Source: Azospirillum sp. TSH64
Lineage (GTDB): Bacteria; Pseudomonadota; Alphaproteobacteria; Azospirillales; Azospirillaceae
Direction: 5' to 3'
Length of the DNA: 64,000 bases
NCBI RefSeq assembly: GCF_003116035.1
Contig: NZ_LGQW01000015.1
Location: forward strand, 2,569,353-2,633,352
Position 1 is the stretch's first letter, and every line of letters begins with the position of its first letter. The notes under the pieces are model-generated. The model ran no database searches, was not told where the DNA came from, and was given only the letters and a program-made list of their open reading frames with translations. The position numbers were made by a program, and so were the translations under genes. This document shows positions 29,966 through 41,723 of the stretch, in pieces.

Positions 29966-30154
29966 GTCCCCGTCCCAATCGCCCGTCGGTTGCATCCGTG
30001 GCGCGAGAGTGGTCCGTGGGCCGGGCATGGTCAAGCTTCGGCGACCGTTCCGTTCATGCAGCGATCCGGCCATTCGCGCAGGCCGGATGCCGCTGGTGCA
30101 GGGCCGCTTGATCGCAGGCGTGCCGGCGGGGAAGCATCGGACCAATCTTCCCCA

Positions 30155-30182
30155 CCCCTGCCGACCGGCCCCTGCCGACCGG
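30155..30182. repeat. Tandem 14-bp duplication in the cowN leader/promoter
   Basis: CCCCTGCCGACCGG occurs twice without a gap (30155-30168 and 30169-30182), ending just before the GAGGAG ribosome site of cowN. It could be a duplicated operator or leader element. Confidence 0.85.
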
Positions 30183-30199
30183 ATGAGGAGCCCGCACCC

Positions 30200-30496
30200 G
30201 TGGACAGCATCGACGCGCCCGACCGCTATGTCTCGTTCAAGGGGATCGACTGCGAGGGCAACAGCCGCCGCATCATCGACCGCCTGTACATGCACATCGA
30301 CGACCCCGCCAAGACCAACGCCTTCTGGGAGCGGTTCCGCGCCAAGCTGGCGGTGGCCGAGGACCCGCTGAAACGGCAGGCCGACGGGCTGTGCCTGCTC
30401 TGCGCCAACATCTATTACATCGCCGACCTGTTCGAGGAGCACGACGACGAGGACGGGCTGGCGATGCTGCGCCAGCTGGAGGACGAGTGCTGCTGA
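30200..30496 (+). CDS. cowN: N2-fixation sustaining protein CowN
   Basis: Small cytoplasmic protein of 98 residues matching CowN, which sustains nitrogenase-dependent growth when carbon monoxide is present. Diagnostic parts are DRYVSFKGIDCEGN at the N-terminus, AFWERFRAKLA in the middle and the acidic ending DGLAMLRQLEDECC with two terminal cysteines. The start is GTG 30200, with GAGGAG nine nt upstream. CowN genes are found in diazotrophs and are controlled by CO sensors; an rcoM gene is 1.7 kb away. Convergent with the sugar dehydrogenase homologue (4 bp between stops). Confidence 0.9.
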   Translation: MDSIDAPDRYVSFKGIDCEGNSRRIIDRLYMHIDDPAKTNAFWERFRAKLAVAEDPLKRQADGLCLLCANIYYIADLFEEHDDEDGLAMLRQLEDECC

Positions 30497-30500
30497 CCCG

Positions 30501-31874
30501 TCAGGGCCTGGGAGCCGTCCTGCCCGCCGGCTCCCTCTCGGCATCCTTGTCCGCTGCGGCATAGGCGACGCGCCAGACCGTGCCGGAGGCGTCCTCGGCA
30601 ATCAGCAGGGCACCGTCGGCGGTCACCGCCAGCCCGCTCGGCCGGCCCCAGACCTTCGGGGACTCGTCGCCCTCCGCGGCACTCCCCGTTGCGGTTCCCG
30701 CGGCCGGGGTGACGCGGAAGCCGGTGACGAAGGTCTCGTAGGTGCCGGTCGGCCGGCTCTTGTCGAAGGGTGCGGTGTCGAAAGGCACGAAGGCGATGGC
30801 GTAGCCCGTCGGCCGCGAGCGGTTCCACGACCCGTGCAGCGACACGAAGGCCCCCATGCGGTAGCGCTCCGGGAAATGGGTGGCGTCGCCGAAGGCCAGC
30901 CCGATCGGCGCCGAATGGGCCTGGAACAGCAGCCCCGGCACCAGCGCCGCCTTCACCAGATCGGGCCGCCGGCCGGCAAGGTCGGGCTGCGGGTTGTCGC
31001 CGATGTAGGAATAGGGCCAGCCATAGAAGCCGCCCGGCTTCACCGCCGTCAGGAAATCGGGAACCAACTGGTCGCCCAGCCCGTCGCGCTCGTTGACGAC
31101 GGCATAGAGGTCGCCGGTGCCGGGCTTGAAGGCGAGGCCGACCGCGTTGCGCAGGCCCGCGGCGTAGGTACGCTGGCCGCTGCCGTCGATGCGGAATTCC
31201 TGGATGGTGGCGCGCGGCTCCGGCTCCACCCCGATGTTTCCCTCCGATCCGATGCCGACATAGAAATGCCGCCCGTCCGGCGCCACCGCGACGGAGCGCG
31301 TGGCATGGCCGCCGCGCTTGCCGAAGGCGCCCTCCGCCGTCAGCCGCCGCCGCTCCCCCGCCTGGGTCGCCCCGGCGGTCCAGGGCAGCCGCCACACCCC
31401 GGCCAGATCGCCGACCAGCACCGCCCCGTCATGGAAGGCGAGGCCGAAGGGATGGTCGAAGCCGTCGGCCCAGACCTGGGCCATCTCCGCCCGGCCGTCG
31501 CCGTCGGCATCGCGCAGCAGGGTCAGGGTGCCCGGCCGCTGCTGGGCCACCAGCACGTCGCCGTTGGGCAGGACCAGCAGGTTGCGCGCATTCTCCACAT
31601 GGTCGCGGAACAGGGTGACGGTGAAGCCGCGCGGCGCGCGCAGGGGCTGCTCGGCGGGGCGGGGCACCAGCACCGCCTCGTTGGCGACCGCGGGCGTGGC
31701 ATAGGGCTTCGGCAGGGTTTCGATCCGCACATGCACCTCTGCACCGACCGTCTGCATCGGGTCCGACCGCACCGGGCCGGTCAGCGCCGATTGCGCCAGG
31801 GCCGGGCCGGCGGCCAAAGCCAGCAGAGTGGCGAGCAGGAAAGGCTTGGGCGGCAGGGGGCGGCGGTCGGCCAT
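30501..31874 (-). CDS. PQQ-type sorbosone/glucose dehydrogenase homologue
   Basis: Periplasmic protein of 457 residues: signal peptide (about 1-27, ending GPALAQ) and a six-bladed beta-propeller of the soluble glucose/sorbosone dehydrogenase family. Typical segments are RNLLVLPNGDVLVAQ, DHPFGLAFHDG, GSEGNIGVEPEPRATI and GGFYGWPYSYIGDN, plus SLHGSWNRSRPTGY, which is near the PQQ/Ca site in relatives. It probably oxidises an aldose in the periplasm. The C-terminus is Arg/Pro-rich. The start at 31874 is chosen because the signal peptide begins there. Confidence 0.85.
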   Translation of the reverse strand: MADRRPLPPKPFLLATLLALAAGPALAQSALTGPVRSDPMQTVGAEVHVRIETLPKPYATPAVANEAVLVPRPAEQPLRAPRGFTVTLFRDHVENARNLLVLPNGDVLVAQQRPGTLTLLRDADGDGRAEMAQVWADGFDHPFGLAFHDGAVLVGDLAGVWRLPWTAGATQAGERRRLTAEGAFGKRGGHATRSVAVAPDGRHFYVGIGSEGNIGVEPEPRATIQEFRIDGSGQRTYAAGLRNAVGLAFKPGTGDLYAVVNERDGLGDQLVPDFLTAVKPGGFYGWPYSYIGDNPQPDLAGRRPDLVKAALVPGLLFQAHSAPIGLAFGDATHFPERYRMGAFVSLHGSWNRSRPTGYAIAFVPFDTAPFDKSRPTGTYETFVTGFRVTPAAGTATGSAAEGDESPKVWGRPSGLAVTADGALLIAEDASGTVWRVAYAAADKDAEREPAGRTAPRP

Positions 31875-32163
31875 CGGACGGTCGCTTTCACGGCGGAGGC
31901 GAGGGCGAAGGGGGCGGGGCGGGCATGACAAATATCGGACGTGAATATGGGGACGATGCCCCAGCCGTTGTACCGACACAGGCGGTGCAAGGGGGGCTGT
32001 ACCGGAGGGGTCCCCCGCAAGCGCCGGGTGTCGCGAACGTCACCCTTGCGCACATCAAGTTGCTTGCGGACGCAGCCGGCGCCAGACCATACTCCGACCG
32101 ATCTAGGCGGAAGGACCGGCGGGTGGCGCCGGTTGCCGGCGGCGGTGCGGCGACAACTCTGCA

Positions 32164-35991
<3,828 letters not shown>

Positions 35992-36011
35992 CCGATGGTC
36001 TGAACGCGCTG

Positions 36012-36929
36012 ATGGCCGATCCCCGTCCGAAAATCCTTGTGGTGGATGATATCCCGTCCAACGTCCATGTGCTGAGCCGCATCCTGAAGGACGACTACGA
36101 CATCTATTTCGCCACCGACGGCGAGAAGGCGTTGGATCTGGTTCAGGCCCGGATGCCGGATCTCGTCCTGCTGGACATCATGATGCCGGGGATGGATGGG
36201 TTTGAGGTGTGCCGGCGCATCAAGGCCGACCCCGCCATCCACGACATTCCCGTCATCTTCATCTCCGCCAAGAGCGAGGTGGAGGACGAGACCCGTGGCC
36301 TGGAGGTGGGGGCCATCGACTTCATCACCAAGCCGATCAGCCCGCCCATCGTGAAGGCGCGGGTGCGCAACCATCTGCTGTTGAAGCGGCAGACCGACCT
36401 GCTGCGCAGCCTGTCCTTCCTGGACGGGCTGACCGGCATCGCCAACCGCCGCCGCTTCGACGATGCTATGGCGCGCGAATGGCGGCGCTGTGCCCGGTCG
36501 AACCTGCCGCTGTCGCTCATCATCCTCGATGTCGATCATTTCAAGGCCTACAACGATCATTACGGCCATCAGGCCGGCGACGAATGCCTGCGCATGCTGG
36601 CCGAATTGCTGTCGGGCCGGGCAAAGCGCCCGAGCGACCTCGTCGCCCGCTATGGCGGCGAGGAATTCGTCTGCCTGCTGCCGGAGACCGACGGCCCCGG
36701 CGCCGTCCGCGTGGCGGAAGGCTTCCGGACCGGCGTCGCCGAATGCCGCATCCCGCATGCGCAGTCGCCGGTTATTCCCTATGTCACCATCAGCCTGGGG
36801 GTCGCCACCGTGATCCCGTCGGCCGACGGCAGTCCCGAGCAGTTGGCGGAGATGGCCGACCAGATGCTCTACCGCGCCAAGCGCACCGGCCGCAACCGCG
36901 TGCAGGACGCCATGGTGCCGGCGCTGTGA
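36012..36929 (+). CDS. Response-regulator diguanylate cyclase (REC-GGDEF)
   Basis: Protein of 305 residues with a receiver domain (1-120, Asp55 in LLDIMMPGMDG, Lys in FITKPIS) and a GGDEF domain (135-300). The active site is RYGGEEF near 213-219, an intact GG(D/E)EF, and an inhibitory I-site RPSD lies just before it, so product feedback is expected. It makes c-di-GMP when phosphorylated, most likely by the hybrid kinase encoded 20 bp upstream. Its stop overlaps the GTG start of the MoeA-like gene by 4 bp, so the operon continues. Confidence 0.94.
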   Translation: MADPRPKILVVDDIPSNVHVLSRILKDDYDIYFATDGEKALDLVQARMPDLVLLDIMMPGMDGFEVCRRIKADPAIHDIPVIFISAKSEVEDETRGLEVGAIDFITKPISPPIVKARVRNHLLLKRQTDLLRSLSFLDGLTGIANRRRFDDAMAREWRRCARSNLPLSLIILDVDHFKAYNDHYGHQAGDECLRMLAELLSGRAKRPSDLVARYGGEEFVCLLPETDGPGAVRVAEGFRTGVAECRIPHAQSPVIPYVTISLGVATVIPSADGSPEQLAEMADQMLYRAKRTGRNRVQDAMVPAL

Positions 36930-38098
36930 CGGCGCCGCCGACAGGATCTTCTTTTTACGATGTTCGTGGCCGCGGTTTCCCGCGCCGTGCGCCGCTGGCG
37001 GATGGCTGGGACTGGATCGACCGCCGGGTCGCCGTGCCTGCCGCAAGGGTCCGGCCCGTGGCGGAATGCGGCGGGCTGCGGCTGGCCGGCGCCGTCGCTG
37101 CGCTGGCGGACTGGCCCGCGGCAGACCGTGCCGCGGTGGACGGCCATGCCGTGGCGGCGGCCGACACGCTGGGTGCCGGCTCCTACAACCCGGTGCCCTT
37201 GACGGTGGCGGTCGCGGTGAGCGCCGGCGACCCTCTTCCGGCAGGCTGCGACGCGGTGATCCCCTACGAGGCGGCGCAGGCCGTCGGTCCCTTCATCGAG
37301 GCCATCGACACGGTGGCGCCCGGCAGCGGGGTTGAGCGGCGGGGCGCCTGGACCGCCGCCGGAAACGCGCTGCTGCCGGCCGGGCGGCGCTTGCGTCCCG
37401 GCGATCTCGGCCTGCTCGCCGCCGCGGGGCATGACACCCTATCGGTCCTGCCGGCGCCGCGGGTGCGGATTCTGATGGCCGGCGGTCCCAAGGCCAACGC
37501 GCCGGAGCAGGTCGCGACCATGCTGGCGGCGCTGGTCGGGCGCGACGGCGGGGGTGTCGAGGCGGTCGAGACCGTTCCGGCCGACCCGGATGCCCTGGCC
37601 GAGGCCTTCGCCCGGCCGGGCGCCGACCTGATCCTGTCGGCCGGCCGAACCGGCACCGGCCCCGACGATGTGGCGGCGTCCGCCCTGGCCCAGGCCGGCA
37701 GCATCGACCTGCACGGCATCGCCATGCGGCCGGGCGGCAGTGCCGGGCTGGGCATTGCCGGCGCGGTGCCCGTCCTGCTGCTGCCGGGGGAGCCGATGGC
37801 GGCGCTGGCGGCTTACGAACTGCTGGCCGGCCGTGCGGTGCGGCGCGCTGCCGGCTTGCCGGCCGATCTGCCCCATGCGACGGTCCGGGCGGTGACGGCG
37901 CGCAAGCTGGTGTCGGAAATCGGCTGCCTCGACCTGCACCGGGTCCGGCTGGATGGGGACGGCAGGGTCGAGCCGGTGGCCTCGCCCGGCTGGCCGGGAC
38001 TGGCGGCGGCGGCGCGGGCCGACGGCTTCGTCCTGATCGGCGCGGACAGCGAAGGCGTGCCTGACGGCGTTCCCGTCACCATGTACAGGTTCGACTGA
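36926..38098 (+). CDS. MoeA-like molybdopterin protein, degenerate
   Basis: Protein of 390 residues related to MoeA, which inserts molybdate into molybdopterin. It keeps DRAAVDGHAVAA (MoeA DGxA motif), GDPLPAGCDAVIPYE and LLPGEPMAALAAYELL, but the usual SGGxSxGxxD signature is changed to LSAGRTGTGPDDV, so activity may be altered. Start is a GTG at 36926 overlapping the diguanylate cyclase stop (GTGA). A fuller MoeA domain is encoded 24 bp downstream. The pair probably works together in cofactor delivery to a particular molybdoenzyme. Confidence 0.82.
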   Translation: MTAPPTGSSFYDVRGRGFPRRAPLADGWDWIDRRVAVPAARVRPVAECGGLRLAGAVAALADWPAADRAAVDGHAVAAADTLGAGSYNPVPLTVAVAVSAGDPLPAGCDAVIPYEAAQAVGPFIEAIDTVAPGSGVERRGAWTAAGNALLPAGRRLRPGDLGLLAAAGHDTLSVLPAPRVRILMAGGPKANAPEQVATMLAALVGRDGGGVEAVETVPADPDALAEAFARPGADLILSAGRTGTGPDDVAASALAQAGSIDLHGIAMRPGGSAGLGIAGAVPVLLLPGEPMAALAAYELLAGRAVRRAAGLPADLPHATVRAVTARKLVSEIGCLDLHRVRLDGDGRVEPVASPGWPGLAAAARADGFVLIGADSEGVPDGVPVTMYRFD

Positions 38099-38122
38099 TC
38101 TTATCGAGCAAAGGTTTGCCGC

Positions 38123-40111
38123 GTGCACAGTTCCGACCGCAGCCGCGAGGACATCCGCCGTTTCGTCGCCCAGGCCGCCCGCCAGGACCAGTTCCTGGAG
38201 GTGGTCAGCGGCGAGGAGGCGCGTGCCCGCTTCCACCGCCATCTCGACTTGTCGCCACGGGGGGAGGAGCGGGTGACGCTGTCGGCCGCGCTGGGGCGCG
38301 TGCTGTCCGCCGATGTGACGGCGGATGTCGATGTTCCCGGCTTCGACCGCTCGGTGGTCGACGGATTCGCGGTGCGCGCCGCCGACACCGTGGGTGCTGC
38401 CGAGGATCGGCCGGTGGCCCTGCGCCTGAACGACGAGGTGCTGGCCGCCGGCCATGCCCCCGAACTGACGGTGGAGCCCGGCACTGCCACGGTGATCGCC
38501 ACCGGCGGCATGCTGCCGCGCGGCGCCGACGCCGTGGTGATGGTGGAGACGACGGAGGCGGTGGAGCGGCCCGACGGCCTGTTCGTCAGCCTGACCCGCC
38601 CGGCCACCCCCGGCGCCTTCGTCGCCGCCGCCGGCTCCGACATCGGCCGGGGCGAGGTGGTGCTGCGCAAGGGCCAACTGCTGACCTCGCGCGAGATCGG
38701 CGTGCTCGCCGCCATCGGGCTGGGCGAGGTCGCCGTGGTGCGCCGGCCGCGTGTCGCCATCCTGTCGACCGGCGACGAGATCGTCGCACCCGGCCAGCCG
38801 ATCCGCACCGGAGCGGTCTATGACAGCAACGGCGCCATCCTGGCCGCCGCCGTCGCCGAACTGGGCGGGGAGCCGGTGCCGCTGGGCATCGCCCCGGACG
38901 AGGACGCGGCGCTGGAGAAGCTGGTCGCCCGGGGGTTGGACTGCGACGCGCTGCTGCTGTCGGGCGGTACGTCGAAGGGGGCGGGCGACCGTTCCCACCG
39001 CATCGTGGCGCAGCTGTCGGACCCCGGCATCGTCGCCCATGGCGTGGCGCTGAAGCCGGGCAAGCCGCTGTGCCTCGCGGTGACCGGCGGCAGGCCGGTG
39101 GTGATCCTGCCGGGCTTCCCGACCTCGGCGATGTTCACCTTCCACAGCTTCGTCGCCCCGGTGATCCGCGCCCTGGCCGGCCTGCCGCCGGCACAGGCGG
39201 AGGAGGTCACTGCCACCCTGCCGGTGCGGCTGGGGTCGGAGCGCGGGCGCACCGAATATGTCATGGTCTCGCTGGTCCATGGCGCCGGCGGGGGTGCTGG
39301 GGAAGGCGAACTGGCGGCCTATCCGCTGTCGAAGGGGTCGGGTGCGGTCACCGCCTTCAGCCATGCCGACGGCTTCCTCGCCATCGACGCCCAGGCCGAG
39401 GCGGTGGAGGCCGGCACGCCGGTGTCGGTCCAGCTGCTCGGCCGTTCGCTGACGCCCGCCGACCTGATCGTGGTCGGCAGCCAGTGCATCGGCCTGAACG
39501 CCGTGCTTGGCCGCCTGATCGGTGGGGGGATGACGGTCAAGGCGCTGAATGTCGGCTCGATGGGCGGGCTGGCGGCGGCGCGGCGCGGGGAGTGCGACAT
39601 CGCCCCCGTCCACCTGATGGACCCCGCCACCGGCACCTACAACACGCCGTTCCTGGCACCGGGTCTCGACCTCGTCACCGGCTACCGCCGCATGCAGGGC
39701 ATCGTCTTCCGCCGCGGCGACCCGCGGTTCGAGGGCCGGACGGCACAGGAGGCGGTGGCCGCGGTCGCCGGCCTGGCCGACTGCATCCTGATCAACCGCA
39801 ATGCCGGCAGCGGCACCCGCATCCTGACCGACCGGCTGCTGGGGCCGGCGCGGCCGACCGGCTACTGGACGCAGGCCAAGTCGCACAACGCCGTCGCCGT
39901 CGCGGTGGCGCAGAACCGTGCCGACTGGGGTGTCGCCATCGAAACCGCGGCGAACCTCTACGGGCTGGGCTTCCTGCCGCTGCAGGAGGAGCATTACGAT
40001 TTCGTCATCCCCGCTGCCCGCCGGGACCGTCCTGCCGTCCGCCGCTTCGTCGAGGCGCTGGAGATGCCGGATGTGGCCGACGCCCTGCGCGCCATGGGGT
40101 TCATCAGATAG
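38123..40111 (+). CDS. MoeA fused to a periplasmic-binding-like domain
   Basis: Protein of 662 residues. The N-terminal part (about 30-430) is a full MoeA molybdotransferase: FDRSVVDGFAVRA, GTATVIATGGMLPRGADAV, ILSTGDE, LLSGGTSKGAGD and LPGFPTSAMF. The C-terminal part (about 440-655) is a PBP-like fold (SQCIGLNAVLGRLIGGG, GSMGGLAAARRGECDIAPVHLMD, AGSGTRILTDRLL) of the type seen in molybdate-binding regulators and known MoeA fusions. It may bind molybdate, tungstate or a related anion to couple metal sensing with insertion. GTG start at 38123. Confidence 0.88.
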   Translation: MHSSDRSREDIRRFVAQAARQDQFLEVVSGEEARARFHRHLDLSPRGEERVTLSAALGRVLSADVTADVDVPGFDRSVVDGFAVRAADTVGAAEDRPVALRLNDEVLAAGHAPELTVEPGTATVIATGGMLPRGADAVVMVETTEAVERPDGLFVSLTRPATPGAFVAAAGSDIGRGEVVLRKGQLLTSREIGVLAAIGLGEVAVVRRPRVAILSTGDEIVAPGQPIRTGAVYDSNGAILAAAVAELGGEPVPLGIAPDEDAALEKLVARGLDCDALLLSGGTSKGAGDRSHRIVAQLSDPGIVAHGVALKPGKPLCLAVTGGRPVVILPGFPTSAMFTFHSFVAPVIRALAGLPPAQAEEVTATLPVRLGSERGRTEYVMVSLVHGAGGGAGEGELAAYPLSKGSGAVTAFSHADGFLAIDAQAEAVEAGTPVSVQLLGRSLTPADLIVVGSQCIGLNAVLGRLIGGGMTVKALNVGSMGGLAAARRGECDIAPVHLMDPATGTYNTPFLAPGLDLVTGYRRMQGIVFRRGDPRFEGRTAQEAVAAVAGLADCILINRNAGSGTRILTDRLLGPARPTGYWTQAKSHNAVAVAVAQNRADWGVAIETAANLYGLGFLPLQEEHYDFVIPAARRDRPAVRRFVEALEMPDVADALRAMGFIR

Positions 40112-40139
40112 GGTCTGGAGAGACGGGGCGGCCCAATCT

Positions 40140-40178
40140 CCGGCTAAACCGAACAAAATGCCGCAGGCCGGGTTTTTT
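40140..40178 (+). terminator. Weak terminator after the moeA operon
   Basis: CCGGC (40140-40144) can pair with GCCGG (40167-40171), followed by G and six T. The loop is long, so this is a weak candidate. Confidence 0.35.
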
Positions 40179-40180
40179 CG

Positions 40181-40210
40181 TGATCCATCGGCTGGACGGT
40201 TGCGTACCGA
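40181..40210 (+). promoter_or_regulatory. Candidate RpoE-type promoter of rpoE-chrR
   Basis: TGATCC at 40181-40186, then 16 bp, then CGTACC. TGATCC is the -35 element recognised by RpoE of Rhodobacter and related ECF sigma factors paired with ChrR. Position about 165 bp before the sigma gene suits autoregulation. The -10 match is only partial. Confidence 0.5.
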
Positions 40211-40372
40211 AGGTCACGATGCGACATACAGCCCGGCGTGAAAGCCCGCGGGATGCAGGGCAGAGTGCAGGATTGACGCAGAGGTCTTGAAAACGGGGTG
40301 GCTGCCGCGAATTCCGGGAATGGGTGCCATCCCCGGCTTGTGCGGAAGCCGATGTTCCCCTTGAATGGGACC

Positions 40373-40948
40373 ATGCAGGACCAGCACACCCCCGCGGCCG
40401 ACATGGCCCCCAGCCTGGAAGATCTGCTCGTCGCCGTAGGGCGCGAGCGGGACCGCCAAGCGTTCGGGGTTCTGTTCGGCCACTTCGCGCCACGGCTGAA
40501 AACCTATCTGCGCCGGTTGGGATGCGATTCCGGCGGGGCGGAAGAGCTTGTTCAGGAGGTCATGCTGTTGGTCTGGCGTCGCGCCGAAACCTACGATCCG
40601 ATCCACGCCTCGGCCGGCACCTGGGTGTTCACCATCGCCCGCAACAAGCGGATCGATGTGTTGCGGCGCGAACAGCGGCCGGAGATCGACCCCGACGATC
40701 CCGCCCTGGTGCCCGAACCCGATGAGGCCGCCGACCGCCGGATCGAGGCGAAGGAGAGCAGCGGGCGCCTGCGCGCCGCGCTGAAGGACCTGCCGCCGGA
40801 ACAGGCCGAGCTTCTGCGCATGGCTTATTTCGAGGACAAGCCGCACAGCGTCATTTCCGCGGAGCACGGCATCCCGCTCGGCACCGTCAAATCGCGTCTG
40901 CGTCTGGCGATGGAACGCCTGCGCCGGTCGCTGAAGGATGTCGGATGA
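40373..40948 (+). CDS. rpoE: ECF sigma factor of the RpoE/ChrR group
   Basis: ECF-type RNA polymerase sigma factor of 191 residues. Region 2 spans about 28-95 (FAPRLKTYLRRLG, EELVQEVMLLVWRRAETYD, GTWVFTIARNKRIDVLRR) and region 4 about 125-190 (LPPEQAELLRMAYFED, GIPLGTVKSRLRLAMERLRR). With the ChrR anti-sigma gene directly downstream it belongs to the group known for the singlet-oxygen and photooxidative response. ATG 40373 gives a Rhodobacter-like N-terminus; ATG 40352 is an alternative with GGAAG in front. The upstream TGATCC suggests autoregulation. Confidence 0.9.
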   Translation: MQDQHTPAADMAPSLEDLLVAVGRERDRQAFGVLFGHFAPRLKTYLRRLGCDSGGAEELVQEVMLLVWRRAETYDPIHASAGTWVFTIARNKRIDVLRREQRPEIDPDDPALVPEPDEAADRRIEAKESSGRLRAALKDLPPEQAELLRMAYFEDKPHSVISAEHGIPLGTVKSRLRLAMERLRRSLKDVG

Positions 40949-40958
40949 GGCATTTTTG

Positions 40959-41633
40959 ATGAACCGGCCGAGCCACCACCCCGGCGACACCCTGCTGATC
41001 GATTATGCCGGCGGCGCCCTGTGCGAGGGCGCGTCGCTGGCCGTCGCCACGCATATGGCCTTCTGCCCGGCCTGCCGCCACGCCGTGACGGAGATGGAGG
41101 CGATCGGCGGCGCCCTGCTGGACGATCTCGAACCGGAACCGCTGTCCGACGGCTGCCTGGAGGCGCTGATGGCCCGTTTGGACCATGAGCGGCCGGCGCC
41201 CTGCCGCCCGGCTGTGAAGCATTCGGCGGAGCGGTCGCGCTATCCGGAGCCCCTGCGCAGCTATCTGCGCGGCCGGCTCGACCGCGAAGGACGGCTGGAG
41301 GAGGATGGCTGGCGGTTCCTGCAGCCCGGCATGCGCAGCATGGAGCTACTGTCCGGCCCGGACGGAACCACCAAGCTGATCCGCATGAAGGGCGGCGTCG
41401 GCGTGCCGAAGCACACCCATGGCGGCATCGAGTTGACCGTGGTGCTGGAGGGCGGTTTCTCCGACGAGTTCGGCGCCTTCCTGCCCGGTGACATCGCCAT
41501 CGGCGACCCGTCGCTGGTCCACCGCCCGGTGTCCGACCCGGAAGGCTGCCTGTGCCTCGCCACCACCATCGGCGGGTTGCGGATGACCGGACCGCTGGGG
41601 CGGCTTTTCAACCGGTTCGTGAAGCGGTTCTGA
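40959..41633 (+). CDS. chrR: ChrR-type zinc anti-sigma factor
   Basis: Anti-sigma factor of 224 residues. The N-terminal zinc anti-sigma domain (about 1-90) has an early His and the HMAFCPAC (HxxxCxxC) motif; the C-terminal domain (about 110-215) is a ChrR cupin, with KHTHGGIELTVVLEG and DPSLVHRP offering metal-binding His/Glu. It should hold the neighbouring RpoE inactive until singlet oxygen triggers release. ATG at 40959 has GAGG at the right spacing; an in-frame ATG at 40938 overlaps the sigma gene. The pair is co-transcribed. Confidence 0.9.
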   Translation: MNRPSHHPGDTLLIDYAGGALCEGASLAVATHMAFCPACRHAVTEMEAIGGALLDDLEPEPLSDGCLEALMARLDHERPAPCRPAVKHSAERSRYPEPLRSYLRGRLDREGRLEEDGWRFLQPGMRSMELLSGPDGTTKLIRMKGGVGVPKHTHGGIELTVVLEGGFSDEFGAFLPGDIAIGDPSLVHRPVSDPEGCLCLATTIGGLRMTGPLGRLFNRFVKRF

Positions 41634-41649
41634 AGACTACGGCCTGCGG

Positions 41650-41692
41650 TGCCCTCTCCCTAACCCCGCTTGGCAGAGGGTGGGAGAGGGCA
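41650..41692. repeat. CCCTCTCCC palindrome (interspersed repeat / terminator)
   Basis: TGCCCTCTCCC and GGGAGAGGGCA form an 11-bp stem around a 21-nt loop, starting 16 bp after chrR and facing the VUT gene end. The core is the same as in the palindrome at 4136-4170. Confidence 0.7.
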
Positions 41693-41723
41693 TCCGGAGC
41701 CGACGGCCTGACGCCGCGCAGCC

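Noticed and set aside
30028-30042. Sigma-54-like spacing (TGG-N10-GC) upstream of cowN
   Set aside because: The GG and GC spacing fits, but the -12 element lacks the TTGC and the -24 lacks TGGCAC, so it is probably chance.
32046-32058. FNR-like site TTG-N7-CAA between the dehydrogenase and kinase genes
   Set aside because: The spacer is one base short of the FNR/Anr consensus (N8), so it is not a good match.
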